From positions 1 through 35,614 of the forward strand of contig NZ_AUYB01000119.1 in the NCBI RefSeq assembly GCF_001625655.1: 35,614 nucleotides of DNA, in the 5' to 3' direction. Shown here one piece after another: positions 26,101 through 33,564 of this stretch; positions within the stretch are counted from its first letter, which is position 1, and each line of letters begins with the position of its first letter. The notes below the pieces were generated by a model. That model made no database searches and was not told where the DNA came from. It saw only the letters and a list, made by a program, of their open reading frames with translations. This stretch comes from Pseudoalteromonas luteoviolacea DSM 6061. Lineage in GTDB: Bacteria; Pseudomonadota; Gammaproteobacteria; Enterobacterales; Alteromonadaceae. A program made the translations under genes and the position numbers.

Positions 26101-26281
26101 GTCTACCGCAACAACGTTGTTTGGACTAGCGCCTTTGGTCTTTATACCTGGTGATGGTACCGAGTTGTACCGAGGGGTCGGTATTATTGTGTTGTGCGGA
26201 ATTGTATTCTCAATGATACTGAGTTTGACATTCTTACCTGCGCTGCTAGTTAGCGTACTCAGTAACAAACACGCACGTTAG
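23159..26281 (+). CDS. RND efflux pump (AcrB/HAE1-type) with altered proton-relay residues
   Basis: 1040 residues, full length. The N-terminal membrane helix, porter motifs (TVQTGWPGATPQDVEKEI, GVSEVGVGGG) and two sets of transmembrane helices are intact. TM4 reads GMTVDNTIVVLE: Asp404 is kept but the second Asp of the AcrB DD pair is Asn405. TM10 reads VVNNPILIVDQ, so the AcrB Lys940 position is Asn944. The paired change suggests a distinct RND subgroup rather than damage. It has no strong ribosome binding site of its own (AAGG ten bases upstream), consistent with coupling to the adaptor. Substrates are unknown, no TolC-type gene is nearby, and a shared outer-membrane channel is likely. A terminator follows. 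Confidence 0.93.
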   Translation: MIESAVKRGTLVAVISLIICILGLVTALKIPVQMIPDLEVRTITVQTGWPGATPQDVEKEILVEQERYLRSLPNLKRMVSYSNMGTARIQLEFPFGVDVNDALIRVNNALSQVPGYPENVDQPRLYSSSFSSNAFMHFVLKPQSGNPLDLDVDMLRDFAEDFVRPRMESVQGVSEVGVGGGAARQIQINVDPSRLAQRGLSVTDLRNAIRARNRDASAGDIESGPSRYLLRMVGRFEQLNELDNLIVSERGGVTTKLKDVAVISLDHFELRGISYSDGERTLRLSVRRESGSNVIDIKQQMLPVIEQINQELLAQNGLELILMSDDVQYVESSLKNVWTNLALGALLATLVMFWFLRSGRATLVGVIGIPICTIAAFLGLTLFDRTINVISLAGVAFAIGMTVDNTIVVLEAIVQANKRGTSKLHAAIKGVKEVWPAVLASTATTVLVFAPILFVQQEAGQLYSDIAIAVSSAIIASMLVAIFIVPTTLANLPNRKEEIKTVSLSKRWLGLVSFCVATKARASAITAGFIVITLGAAYILMPAAEYLPEGEEPKAFSMMIAPPSYNLSEMKEIGDELRVYFNGYVNAPSEAFDKGETDMPPLAYYSMSVSIGRIWFLSAPTDPDNIQAMMDAITAKFRSYDKMRAFSARGSIISSNDGGTRAVAVDIAGSNLTDLYSAAEAVYQQAQLTFDNPQINSDPRALSLDQPLIEIKPKWQRLAELGISANEFGYTISSLSDGAYVDEFILNDDKIDMFIFSHQKEQQTIEQLATSPIVTPSGDVLPLSALADLVESKNSDSLRRVDGKRTVTVYIIPPRDVALETAEEIVRTELLPTLWQQGKIAQGTKVSISGAADQLEATQASLSSNFIVALVLSYLLLVAIFTHWRYPLFILATVPLGMAGGLLGLISVNGVNAVLANFGMTPFHQPFDMITMLGFLILLGTVVNNPILIVDQTRKLVVDQGMEVVAAVKQAVATRLKPILMSTATTLFGLAPLVFIPGDGTELYRGVGIIVLCGIVFSMILSLTFLPALLVSVLSNKHAR

Positions 26282-26315
26282 AATAAAGGAGCCTATGGCT
26301 CCTTTATTGTTTCTT
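26282..26315 (+). terminator. Rho-independent terminator of the RND operon
   Basis: A perfect 12-bp stem, AATAAAGGAGCC/GGCTCCTTTATT, has loop TAT and is followed by GTTTCTT. It directly follows the pump stop codon. Confidence 0.88.
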
Positions 26316-26335
26316 ATAAGATAGTGAGAGTGATG

Positions 26336-26689
26336 ATGAAGCTAAGTGCCATTCGAATTCCCTGTATCAGCATTGCTGAGTCTGCTCGGTTTTATGCGGA
26401 TAAACTGCAACTCAGAAAAGTTTTTGGCAGCGAAAGTGAAGGGGTGGTTGGTTTTAAACTCGGTGACATTGATGTGTTATTGGAGCCACAGGAAAAAGGC
26501 GAATTTGAAGCTGAAAGATATCTAGGGTTTAGCGTCGAAGTTGAAAACATCGACGATTTTTATCAACAAAAATTAGCCCTAGGTGTGCGTTTTACAGGTG
26601 TGCCTGAGGAGTAGTCTTGGGGGGCAAAGATGACACATATTATAGATCCTAGTGGAAATAGCTTTTCAGTAATTGAGTGTTACGATTGA
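26336..26689 (+). pseudogene. VOC (glyoxalase/bleomycin-resistance) family gene interrupted by an in-frame TAG
   Basis: The first part (26336-26614) encodes a VOC-family N-terminal region: LSAIRIPCISIAESARFYADKLQL, VVGFKLGDIDVLLEP and YLGFSVEVENIDDFYQQ. After VPEE comes TAG at 26612-26614. The same frame then continues for 24 codons with SWGAKMTHIIDPSGNSFSVIECYD and a TGA at 26687-26689. WG...DP.GN is exactly the conserved VOC C-terminal strand, and Gln (CAG) is common at the interrupted position, so a single CAG-to-TAG change is likely. The truncated product would lack the last strand and the final metal-ligand Glu. Start: ATG 26336 (or the adjacent 26333), with GAGAG upstream. A sequencing error cannot be excluded. 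Confidence 0.8.
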
Positions 26690-26875
26690 AAACCTTAAAT
26701 TTTCGTGCCTGTAGCAACGTATTGGCAAATAAGAGGTAAGCAGATATCTGGCAGTGCTTTGGTAGGTAGCCAGAGCTGTTGCCTTGCGGCGATGTACCAA
26801 AAAGTGGCATCGACTTTCAAAAAGGCAGTTAACTTGTCTCCATTTTATAACGCTTCCAAGTAATGTCGTTGGCAC

Positions 26876-26902
26876 AATAAAGGGCTGATATGGAATCAGC
26901 CC
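26876..26902 (-). terminator. Terminator of the NAD(P)-binding reductase gene
   Basis: The 8-bp stem GGGCTGAT/ATCAGCCC (26882-26889 with 26895-26902) is followed on the minus strand by TTTATT. It lies about 70 bases past the stop at 26973. Confidence 0.7.
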
Positions 26903-26972
26903 AAAGAGTGCGATTATTCTTCAGATATTGACTGAGGATAGGCGTCTCGTTTCACTGGATTGGATAGACTTT

Positions 26973-27611
26973 TTAATAGGCGATACCTATTCGTTTATTG
27001 ATGTGTTGGCCTTTCTCAATTTCATCTACAAATGCAATAGCATAATCGGATACGGCTATTTTACTTGCTCCGCTTGCATCGGTGAGCAGTTGCTCAAAAC
27101 CGATGCGATATTCCCTTGCGGCATCTCCTGGGTAGATTTGAGCAGCTGGGCTTATGTATGTCCAATTTAGTGTAGCTTGTGCGTCTTTGAAAACGTCTAA
27201 CGCTTGGCCTTGCGCAATGGCTTCATCTTTGTATTCTGGTGGAAATTCTGGGGTATCAAGTAGTTTTACATTTGGCGCAACTTCAAGAGAGCCTGCGCCT
27301 CCGACCCAGACTAGCCTTTCAATGCTTGTCGCTGGTAACTTTGCAAGCAATTGTGAAGCGGTTTTTGCAACGATTTCATGGTTGCCAAGCGCACGTCCAC
27401 CAATTGCTGCAACGAAGACTGTTTCATCAGAGATAAGAGGCTCTATGTCCTGATTTGAGTTATTTAAATCGAAGTGCTTAACCGTTACATCGCTCACTTC
27501 GTAGCTTTCTGTGTTGCGCACAAGGGCGGTTACTTCATGGCCCCTTGACTTTGCCTCTGCAACAATATGACTGCCAATCCAACCTGATGCGCCTAGTACA
27601 ACTAGTTTCAT
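26973..27611 (-). CDS. NAD(P)-binding reductase, NmrA/YwnB-like atypical SDR
   Basis: 212 residues from the ATG at 27611 (MKLVVLGASGWIG). AGAGGA lies seven bases upstream and overlaps the six extra codons of a longer frame, so the shorter start is preferred. GASGWIGSHI is the Rossmann glycine motif, then VTALVRN (NADP-type Arg), FVAAIGG, and LVWVGGAGSLEV in place of the classical YxxxK, as in atypical SDRs that bind NAD(P)H for sensing or reduction of small electrophiles. Cytoplasmic. It is divergent from a LysR gene with a shared 113-base regulatory region, so it is probably that regulator's target. Confidence 0.88.
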   Translation of the reverse strand: MKLVVLGASGWIGSHIVAEAKSRGHEVTALVRNTESYEVSDVTVKHFDLNNSNQDIEPLISDETVFVAAIGGRALGNHEIVAKTASQLLAKLPATSIERLVWVGGAGSLEVAPNVKLLDTPEFPPEYKDEAIAQGQALDVFKDAQATLNWTYISPAAQIYPGDAAREYRIGFEQLLTDASGASKIAVSDYAIAFVDEIEKGQHINKRIGIAY

Positions 27612-27690
27612 AATTTTTTCCTCTTTCATTGATTTGTATTGAGTTGTACTTAGGTTAAAAGAAAACTAATATGAAATAATCTTGAATAAT

Positions 27691-27707
27691 TGATGCAGTT
27701 TGCATCA
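27691..27707. promoter_or_regulatory. Probable LysR-type operator
   Basis: TGATGCAGTTTGCATCA is a perfect 6-bp dyad around five bases. A further GATGCA half-site at 27714-27719 is separated by six bases. It lies between the divergent reductase and LysR genes and overlaps the expected LysR start region, as for autorepressing LysR regulators. Confidence 0.6.
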
Positions 27708-27724
27708 AAAATAGATGCAATAAA

Positions 27725-28639
27725 ATGGATAGGATCACAGCAATTAAAAGCTTTGTTGAAGTAGCACACCTGTTGAGTTTTACTAAAGCAGCAGACAAAC
27801 TGGGTTTGAGCCGCCTTCAAGTATCTCGGCATGTACAAGAGTTAGAACAGTGGCTGGAGCAAAGGTTATTACACAGGACCACGCGCAAAGTAAGCCTTAC
27901 ACAGCAGGGGGAGCAAGCTCTGATCCGTTTTGAGCGGATTTTAGATGAAACCAGCGCACTCATCGTGCAAAGTCATGCGGATAGTTCAGCACTGCGCGGT
28001 ACTATTCGAATATCTAGCCCGATTGGTTTTGCGCAAACCATGTTAATTGATGCTGTTAGTCAGTTCTTAGCCGAAAATTCAAATGTGAAAATCGATATCC
28101 ATGGCAGCGATAGCTTCTCTAATCTAGTCGAGGAACGTATCGATATAGCGCTGCGCTACACCAATACACCGGATGAGAGTTTAATTGCGCGGCCTTTAAT
28201 GAAAATAGGGGCTTGCATATGTGCTTCTCCAAGTTATTTAGCCACGCACCCAGCTCCCAAAACTCCCACAGAGTTAGTTGACCATGCATGCTTGGTACAT
28301 TTAAGCAACGATACTTGGCAATGTATAAAAGATGACAAAGTTTACGAAGTGAAGGTATCAGGACCTTTAGTATGTAACGACGTCACAACAATTATTGCAG
28401 CGACAATGAATGGAACTGGCATTTCTTTATTGCCTTATGATATTGCCCGCACATATGTAAAACAGGGTAAACTGGTACCAATATTAACTGACTACAATAT
28501 CAATAGCAGTCAGTTATGGGCTGTCTATCTGTCGCGCAGTTATCAACTGCCAGTAGTCAGAGCCTTTATCGATTATGTAGCAGACCTTTGGCAAACCGAT
28601 ATTGAGCCATGTAACACAGTAAAGAGTTTAAAAAGTTGA
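27725..28639 (+). CDS. LysR-family transcriptional regulator
   Basis: 304 residues, usual LysR length. The N-terminal winged helix-turn-helix is clear: AIKSFVEVAHLLSFTKAADKLGLSRLQVSRHVQELEQWLEQRLLHRTTRKVSLTQQG in its conserved order. The effector domain starts near residue 92 (LRGTIRISSPIGFAQTML) with ERIDIALRYTNTPDESLIARPL, as in the CrgA-like subgroup that controls reductases and quinone or electrophile responses. The start ATG has no evident ribosome binding site and lies five bases after an operator half-site, so expression may be low and self-controlled. Divergent from the NAD(P)-binding reductase. Confidence 0.93.
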   Translation: MDRITAIKSFVEVAHLLSFTKAADKLGLSRLQVSRHVQELEQWLEQRLLHRTTRKVSLTQQGEQALIRFERILDETSALIVQSHADSSALRGTIRISSPIGFAQTMLIDAVSQFLAENSNVKIDIHGSDSFSNLVEERIDIALRYTNTPDESLIARPLMKIGACICASPSYLATHPAPKTPTELVDHACLVHLSNDTWQCIKDDKVYEVKVSGPLVCNDVTTIIAATMNGTGISLLPYDIARTYVKQGKLVPILTDYNINSSQLWAVYLSRSYQLPVVRAFIDYVADLWQTDIEPCNTVKSLKS

Positions 28640-28658
28640 GGTCATCGGCAGGCTTAGT

Positions 28659-29468
28659 TTATTGTTTTTGTATTCTAGCCTTATCTGCATCAGCCTGTTT
28701 AACGGCTTCTAAATAGCGACTTTCAATAAATTTATTCTCTTTGGCTAGGTGTTTTATTTTTTGTTTGGCTTGATGTAGCTCCTGCTGAAGTGCTTCGCCA
28801 TCATGCTCTGGTTGTTCCACGGAAAGCTGCTCTATGAGCTGGTTTTGTTCTTCAATTTGTCTTTCGTATTGTTTAACAATTGCATGTATCTCTTGCTCGT
28901 TTGAGGGAACAGCAGATTGGTGAACCGTTTGGATCTCTACTTTCAGTTGCTCAATCTCTCTTTGTAAACTGCTATTTTCTTCTTGCAGTGTGCCAACTGA
29001 TTGAAACTGATCTTCAAGTTTAGACTTAGCATACTTGAGCTTTTTGCCACTGATATCCAAGTCGCCTTTTAGCCTTCGAATAAGTTTATGGGAACGAGAC
29101 AGTTTTTTATTTAACTCATTGATTGAACTTTGTTCTTCTTTGGTAATGTGGTCAGCTGTGGAGGCACGTATGTGTGCGAGTTGGCTTTCTAGGTTAGTTT
29201 GAACTTGCAATAGTTCTGAAATGGTTTGCTCATGTTGAATATTAAATTGACTTGCTCTGTCTACAGAGTCTTTACATAGTGCCATCACTTCTTCGGAGTC
29301 TGATGTGTTTACACCTTTTCCTGACATGAAAATGCCAGCAAATTTTCTAAACTCTCTCAAAATCAATAACAAGATATAAAACCAAGCTGCAAGTATTAGT
29401 AGTCCGAAATTAAGGGCAATGTATTGGTAAACTTCAATTGGAAGCATCTGTGATAATCTTCGCTGCAT
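28659..29468 (-). CDS. Membrane-anchored coiled-coil protein of unknown function
   Basis: 269 residues. One membrane segment at about 15-38 (IALNFGLLILAAWFYILLLIL) is followed from about residue 60 to the end by heptad-rich sequence: LLQVQTNLESQLAHI, LSRSHKLIRRLKGDLD, LQEENSSLQREIEQLKVEI and LQQELHQAKQKIKHLAKEN. It is Gln, Glu and Lys-rich without Cys or catalytic motifs. The coil probably lies in the cytoplasm after a single anchor. No strong ribosome binding site is present. It is divergent from a response regulator gene only 79 bases away, so a shared regulatory region and a chemosensory or polar scaffolding role are possible but unproven. Confidence 0.65.
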   Translation of the reverse strand: MQRRLSQMLPIEVYQYIALNFGLLILAAWFYILLLILREFRKFAGIFMSGKGVNTSDSEEVMALCKDSVDRASQFNIQHEQTISELLQVQTNLESQLAHIRASTADHITKEEQSSINELNKKLSRSHKLIRRLKGDLDISGKKLKYAKSKLEDQFQSVGTLQEENSSLQREIEQLKVEIQTVHQSAVPSNEQEIHAIVKQYERQIEEQNQLIEQLSVEQPEHDGEALQQELHQAKQKIKHLAKENKFIESRYLEAVKQADADKARIQKQ

Positions 29469-29547
29469 TTATTATCAATAAGATAAGTTTAGTTTTAGTA
29501 CAAAATTCTGCCTATACTGAATAGTAAAAATTAAAATAGGGGTGGAT

Positions 29548-30444
29548 GTGAAAGTTTTGATAGTTGATGACAGCCACGCAACTTGTGAAATCATCCGAAG
29601 AGGACTTCAACAGTTTGGATATAGAAAGCTATTCTTGTCGTGTGCAAGTAGCGTGGATGAAGCGCTAAAATTGGTGAGTGACTGGCAACCAAACATCATA
29701 CTGACAGACTGGCACATGCCAGATAAAACAGGTATTGAGTTGCTACAGTCTGTCGTTGAAGAAAGCCCTGAGATACCAGTAGGCATGGTGTCAACCGTTG
29801 ATGACGAAGAGCAAATTTCGTATGCAAAATCATTAGGTTGTGCATTTTTCTTGCCCAAGCCATTTTCTGATGAGCAACTGTGTGAGGCCATAAAACCACT
29901 TGTACTGGAATTAGAGGCCCAAGAGTTTATTAGTGAACAAGAAGTGCCCTTGAAAGAAGGCCTTGCGTTGCCAAAAACCGATGCACTAGAAAGATTGATG
30001 CAGAAAAACATAAGTGAGAATTTAACTCTAAAACCGATTCGGTCACAAGTGCTTGATGAGGGAAAGCTTCCCTGTGTGATGGTCGTTTATGCAGAACGAG
30101 GTAGCCAAAAAGTGCGCGTTATTGGTGTTTTAGACGTGTATGCTGCGTGCGTATTGGCAAGTAGCGTTAAAATTATCCCCACTGAAGAGGCACAGCGTGC
30201 GATTCATATGAATCAAATCAACGACGACATTATGTCTGCCTGTAAAGAAGCTCTGAGTAAAACGGCATACGCATTTGTAGACAATCAAAGCAAGATGAGT
30301 TTATTTGTCAGAAGTTGTAAGTGTGTCCATAGTATTCATCCTAAGCTTGAGATGATTTATAAATACCCGTTGGATAGCCGTATGGACTTGAGTTGTGAAC
30401 GAGAGGGAATGGCACAGGGAAAGATGCTTATTGTTGGGGTTTAA
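29548..30444 (+). CDS. Response regulator with CheY-like receiver and unrecognised C-terminal domain
   Basis: 298 residues. GTG 29548 (MKVLIVDDSH) is chosen over GTG 29542 because AGGGG overlaps the latter and is properly spaced for the former. Receiver residues about 1-118: acidic pair Asp7/Asp8, phospho-acceptor Asp54 in ILTDWHMPDKTG, Ser/Thr at STVDD, and Lys104 in LPKPF. Residues about 160-298 form a second domain (VMVVYAERGSQKVRVIGVLDVYAACVLAS, then a strand-rich tail) with no DNA-binding helix-turn-helix; its layout resembles CheX/CheC-like or other output domains only loosely. No kinase gene is adjacent. The phosphodonor is unknown. Confidence 0.85.
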   Translation: MKVLIVDDSHATCEIIRRGLQQFGYRKLFLSCASSVDEALKLVSDWQPNIILTDWHMPDKTGIELLQSVVEESPEIPVGMVSTVDDEEQISYAKSLGCAFFLPKPFSDEQLCEAIKPLVLELEAQEFISEQEVPLKEGLALPKTDALERLMQKNISENLTLKPIRSQVLDEGKLPCVMVVYAERGSQKVRVIGVLDVYAACVLASSVKIIPTEEAQRAIHMNQINDDIMSACKEALSKTAYAFVDNQSKMSLFVRSCKCVHSIHPKLEMIYKYPLDSRMDLSCEREGMAQGKMLIVGV

Positions 30445-30606
30445 AGTGGTGCTCCAGTAATAGGTGGGTGGATTGCGTTGGATAGCCAACAAAATACGCA
30501 GTTTGAGACCTTCAAGTTACTCTAATTATTATACTTTTCTATCTTGCACATACTATTTTGGTTATTTGAGCAGACTAAAATAAACCTGTGACGCGAATAG
30601 TTTAAC

Positions 30607-30636
30607 AAGGAGACCAATATTAAGGGTGGTCTCCTT
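30607..30636. terminator. Bidirectional terminator hairpin
   Basis: The 9-bp stem AAGGAGACC/GGTCTCCTT (30607-30615 with 30628-30636) lies between the convergent response regulator and dbpA genes. T-rich tracts on both sides are short, so it may serve both directions imperfectly. Confidence 0.6.
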
Positions 30637-30648
30637 TTAAAGGTAAGG

Positions 30649-32049
30649 TTATTGCGTAGCCTTTCTTGCCCTGAAATTGCGACCTTTCATTTTACCTTCT
30701 GAGATCATCTTAAGTGCTTTGTTGGCGATTTTACGCTCTACTGCGACATAAGAAGTCATCGCCGTGACTTTTATTTTACCGATTTGCGAGCCAGAAATTG
30801 TTTTATCCGCGGTTAAGGCTCCCAAAATATCTCCTGGTCTGAGTTTCGCCTTTTTTCCACCATCAATTTGCAACGTAATCATAGGTGCGCGGGCAATCTG
30901 GTTGTTTAAGACATCGTCAGATGGCATGTCGGTAGGTTCAATGCGCGTATCTAAATAGTCCTCCAAGGCGTTGACCTTATGGGACTCCTTATAGCTCATA
31001 AGTGAACAAGCCACGCCTTTGTTACCTGCACGACCTGTTCTCCCTACTCGGTGAACATGCACTTCTGGGTCATGGGCTATATGGTAATTTAGCACCATGT
31101 CTACGTGGTCAACGTCTATGCCACGTGCAGCAACATCTGTTGCGACTAATATGGTTAAGCTTTTATTTGCAAAACGCACAAGTGTGCGGTCTCGGTCTTT
31201 TTGTTCCAAGTCGCCGTGCAATGCTGCGCTATCAAAGCCGAGGTGTTTTAAGCTATCACACACTGTTTGACACTCAGCTTTCGTATTACAAAATACCACG
31301 GCAGAGCTTGGTTGGAATTTTAACAGGAGTTTTTGAGCTGCTTCTAATCGTACATCATTGCTCTCGACCTCATAAAAGAACTGCTCAATCGAGGCATGAT
31401 CATGGGTTGCTGTGACCGTTACTTTTTCAGGGTTATCCATAACATGCTTTGCCAACTGCTCAATTTTAGGCGGATAGGTCGCACTGAAAAGTAGGTTTTG
31501 GCGATTGCTAGGGCAGTGGTCAAGTATACATTCAATTGAATCCTCAAAGCCCATTTCTAACATTCGGTCCGCTTCATCCAATACGAAAGTGTTTACTTCG
31601 TCTAAGCAAAGGCGGCCTTTGCGTAAATGTTCTTCGATACGACCAGGTGTACCAACGATGATATGTGCGCCATGCTCTAGAGAACCAATTTGGGGGCCCA
31701 TTGGCGCTCCACCGCACAGTGCTAATACTTTGATATTGTGAATTGCGCGCGCAAGTTTTCGAATTTCTACCGCAACTTGATCAGCCAGTTCTCGTGTTGG
31801 GCATACGACTAATGCCTGTACACGAAAGCGTTTAACGTTTAGGTTGTGCAATAGTCCAAGCGAGAATGCAGCGGTTTTGCCCGATCCTGTTTTCCCTTGT
31901 CCAATAAGATCGACGCCGGCTAATATCCTAGGCAACGTCTGTGCTTGGATCTCGGTCATGGCTTTATAGCCGAGTGAATCTAGGTTATCTAAAAGGGCAC
32001 TTGATAGCGGTAATGTTGAAAATAGCGGCTGAGACAAAACAAATATCAT
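30649..32049 (-). CDS. dbpA: ATP-dependent RNA helicase DbpA
   Basis: 466 residues, close to the usual DbpA length. DEAD-box motifs are in order: Q motif (YKAMTEIQAQ, about 29-38), Walker A GKTGSGKT (52-59), PTREL, TPGR, DEAD (157-160), SAT (188-190), ARGID and HRVGRTGR. The C-terminal about 70 residues (KLRPGDILGALTADKTISGSQIGKIKV, with SYVAVER) are the DbpA RNA-binding domain that recognises hairpin 92 of 23S rRNA, so it acts in late 50S ribosome assembly. The closing KGRNFRARK is also typical. Start ATG 32049; the ribosome binding site is weak. Single gene. Confidence 0.97.
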   Translation of the reverse strand: MIFVLSQPLFSTLPLSSALLDNLDSLGYKAMTEIQAQTLPRILAGVDLIGQGKTGSGKTAAFSLGLLHNLNVKRFRVQALVVCPTRELADQVAVEIRKLARAIHNIKVLALCGGAPMGPQIGSLEHGAHIIVGTPGRIEEHLRKGRLCLDEVNTFVLDEADRMLEMGFEDSIECILDHCPSNRQNLLFSATYPPKIEQLAKHVMDNPEKVTVTATHDHASIEQFFYEVESNDVRLEAAQKLLLKFQPSSAVVFCNTKAECQTVCDSLKHLGFDSAALHGDLEQKDRDRTLVRFANKSLTILVATDVAARGIDVDHVDMVLNYHIAHDPEVHVHRVGRTGRAGNKGVACSLMSYKESHKVNALEDYLDTRIEPTDMPSDDVLNNQIARAPMITLQIDGGKKAKLRPGDILGALTADKTISGSQIGKIKVTAMTSYVAVERKIANKALKMISEGKMKGRNFRARKATQ

Positions 32050-32143
32050 CTTTTGAGAAATAAAGGCGAATTATAACATGCACACTGAAGTGTGAATATC
32101 CTTACACCACTTTTAACTCTAAGCTTATCAAGTTGAACGCAAA

Positions 32144-32680
32144 TTACTGCTCAGGGATGATAAGTAGCAAATCCGTATCACCTATCTCTACACCTGCCTG
32201 ATTCAGCAGTGCGGAGAGCTGGCCGCGGTGATGTGTTTGGTGGTTGAAAAAGTGTTGCACGAGGTAGCCGAAATTTTTGTTAAAGTGCTCGCCTTTTGTA
32301 CTGAGGTAAGTGAGTTCGCTGCCGAGCGCTTTGTCATTCAATTGTGATGCAAACTCTATAATGACATTATCCATCTTAAAACGCGCTTTCTTTAGGTCAG
32401 CAAAGTTAGGATAAATAATCTGATCAAGTGCACTTGGGTATTCGATGCTATCCATATACTCAAGGGCAGCAAATTTATCAGGGTGTGTGGCAAACCGAGT
32501 TAGCCAAATGATATCACCAACTAAAATATGATTCAGCGTCGCTAAAATGGAGCCAAAGAAGGCACCACGGTCTTTCGATAGCTCATCTATTGTTAAGATA
32601 TCTGCTGCGCCATAGATTTTCTCGTTCATCCATTGGTTGTACTTGGCCATCAAAGTAAAGTTTTTTGATAGAAGTGGCAT
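32144..32680 (-). CDS. DinB/YfiT-like four-helix metal-binding protein
   Basis: 178 residues. AGAGGA ribosome binding site before the ATG at 32680. The metal triad of the DinB family is visible: His51 in LNHILVGDIIW, and His147 and His151 in HFFNHQTHHRGQ, at the ends of predicted helices. The opening NFTLMAKYNQWMNEKIYGAA is the usual first helix. Family members are thiol- or metal-dependent transferases or of unknown function; despite the name no DNA-damage role is shown. It lies downstream of no obvious partner and appears monocistronic. Confidence 0.88.
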   Translation of the reverse strand: MPLLSKNFTLMAKYNQWMNEKIYGAADILTIDELSKDRGAFFGSILATLNHILVGDIIWLTRFATHPDKFAALEYMDSIEYPSALDQIIYPNFADLKKARFKMDNVIIEFASQLNDKALGSELTYLSTKGEHFNKNFGYLVQHFFNHQTHHRGQLSALLNQAGVEIGDTDLLLIIPEQ

Positions 32681-32795
32681 AATTTCCTCTAACTAAATTA
32701 GTTTAAATTTTTCCCTATAATACGTTGAGGTGATACTGGCTTACAAAACCATTAAGTGATTTCAAATTGTTTGATTTATTGGTGAAGTGTGCGGT

Positions 32796-32850
32796 AAAAA
32801 TTACAGTCGGGTCCCCTTGTGTTTATCTATCAAAGGCCGCGACCGTAATT
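32796..32850 (-). terminator. Terminator of the small lipoprotein gene
   Basis: Arms AATTACAGTCG (32799-32809) and CGACCGTAATT (32840-32850) pair with one G-U wobble and extend inward through GGTCC/GGCC-rich sequence. On the minus strand the stem runs into TTTTT. It starts about 25 bases past the stop at 32876. Confidence 0.7.
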
Positions 32851-32875
32851 TTGTAAGAACGATATTTAAGTTACT

Positions 32876-33328
32876 TTAACCTAGGACTTTGTCAAGAATC
32901 TTTGATTCAATATCCCCTTTAGAAATACAAGTTAAAGTGATGTCATTTGCAACACTGCCTGGCTTATATTCACCATGAATATTTGACTTAACAATAATGG
33001 AGTCATTATTGACAATAATACTTAAAGCGACTTCTGTCTTAGTACGTTTGTCCTTGAGGTAGTCTATGCCCATTGTTGTACCACAGTCAGCTTGTTCTGG
33101 CTTCAGCTTAAGGTTTTTCAGTGAGGTAGAGATGATACCAGCTTGGTCATCATGTGTTTGAATTTGATATCCCTCTAATATTAGTACTTTTTTTGCTGAG
33201 TTGAGCACTTCATTGATGCTTTTATTGTGGCTTGCTGTAATTGTCTTTTCTTGACTTTTTGGGGCTTGGTAGGTTCCCGCACAGCCAGTGGCTAATATTA
33301 GTGTAGAGAGCAAAAAGTACTGCTTCAT
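32876..33328 (-). CDS. Small predicted lipoprotein
   Basis: 150 residues. MKQYFLLSTLILATGCAGTY is a type II signal peptide with lipobox ATGC (Cys16). Strong ribosome binding site AAGGAA. The mature part has an alpha/beta layout (INEVLNSAKKVLILEGYQIQTHDDQAGIISTSLK, then EVALSIIVNNDSIIVKSNIHGEY) like the small BamC- or DUF4136-type outer-membrane lipoprotein domains. Two Cys (about residues 82 and 134) may form a disulfide. The family is not firmly recognised. Own terminator downstream; monocistronic. Confidence 0.72.
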   Translation of the reverse strand: MKQYFLLSTLILATGCAGTYQAPKSQEKTITASHNKSINEVLNSAKKVLILEGYQIQTHDDQAGIISTSLKNLKLKPEQADCGTTMGIDYLKDKRTKTEVALSIIVNNDSIIVKSNIHGEYKPGSVANDITLTCISKGDIESKILDKVLG

Positions 33329-33516
33329 TTTTATTTCCTTATTTAAAGTTTTTTAGTTTTAGGTAAGTGAACTTTAAATATAGATAACTCATGAGGGCGA
33401 GTTAATTACCAAAAATAAAATCCGTTTCAATAATTGTTAAATTTACCAGAATAATATTGGTGTGTCACTCATAAATTTATGGTGATTTATTGAGGTGTTA
33501 ATCGAGTTGGTTGAGG

Positions 33517-33549
33517 TTATTTAAGCGCAGTATTCCTGCGCTTAAATAA
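33517..33549 (-). terminator. Terminator of the NTF2-like gene
   Basis: A perfect 14-bp stem, TTATTTAAGCGCAG/CTGCGCTTAAATAA, has loop TATTC and lies 15 bases past the stop at 33565. The A/T-rich base of the stem substitutes for a long T run. Confidence 0.75.
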
Positions 33550-33564
33550 TAAATTAGAGAGGTT

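Noticed and set aside
26666..26875. 69-codon minus-strand frame overlapping the broken VOC gene's end
   Set aside because: It has no ribosome binding site or recognisable motif, and its composition does not resemble a protein.
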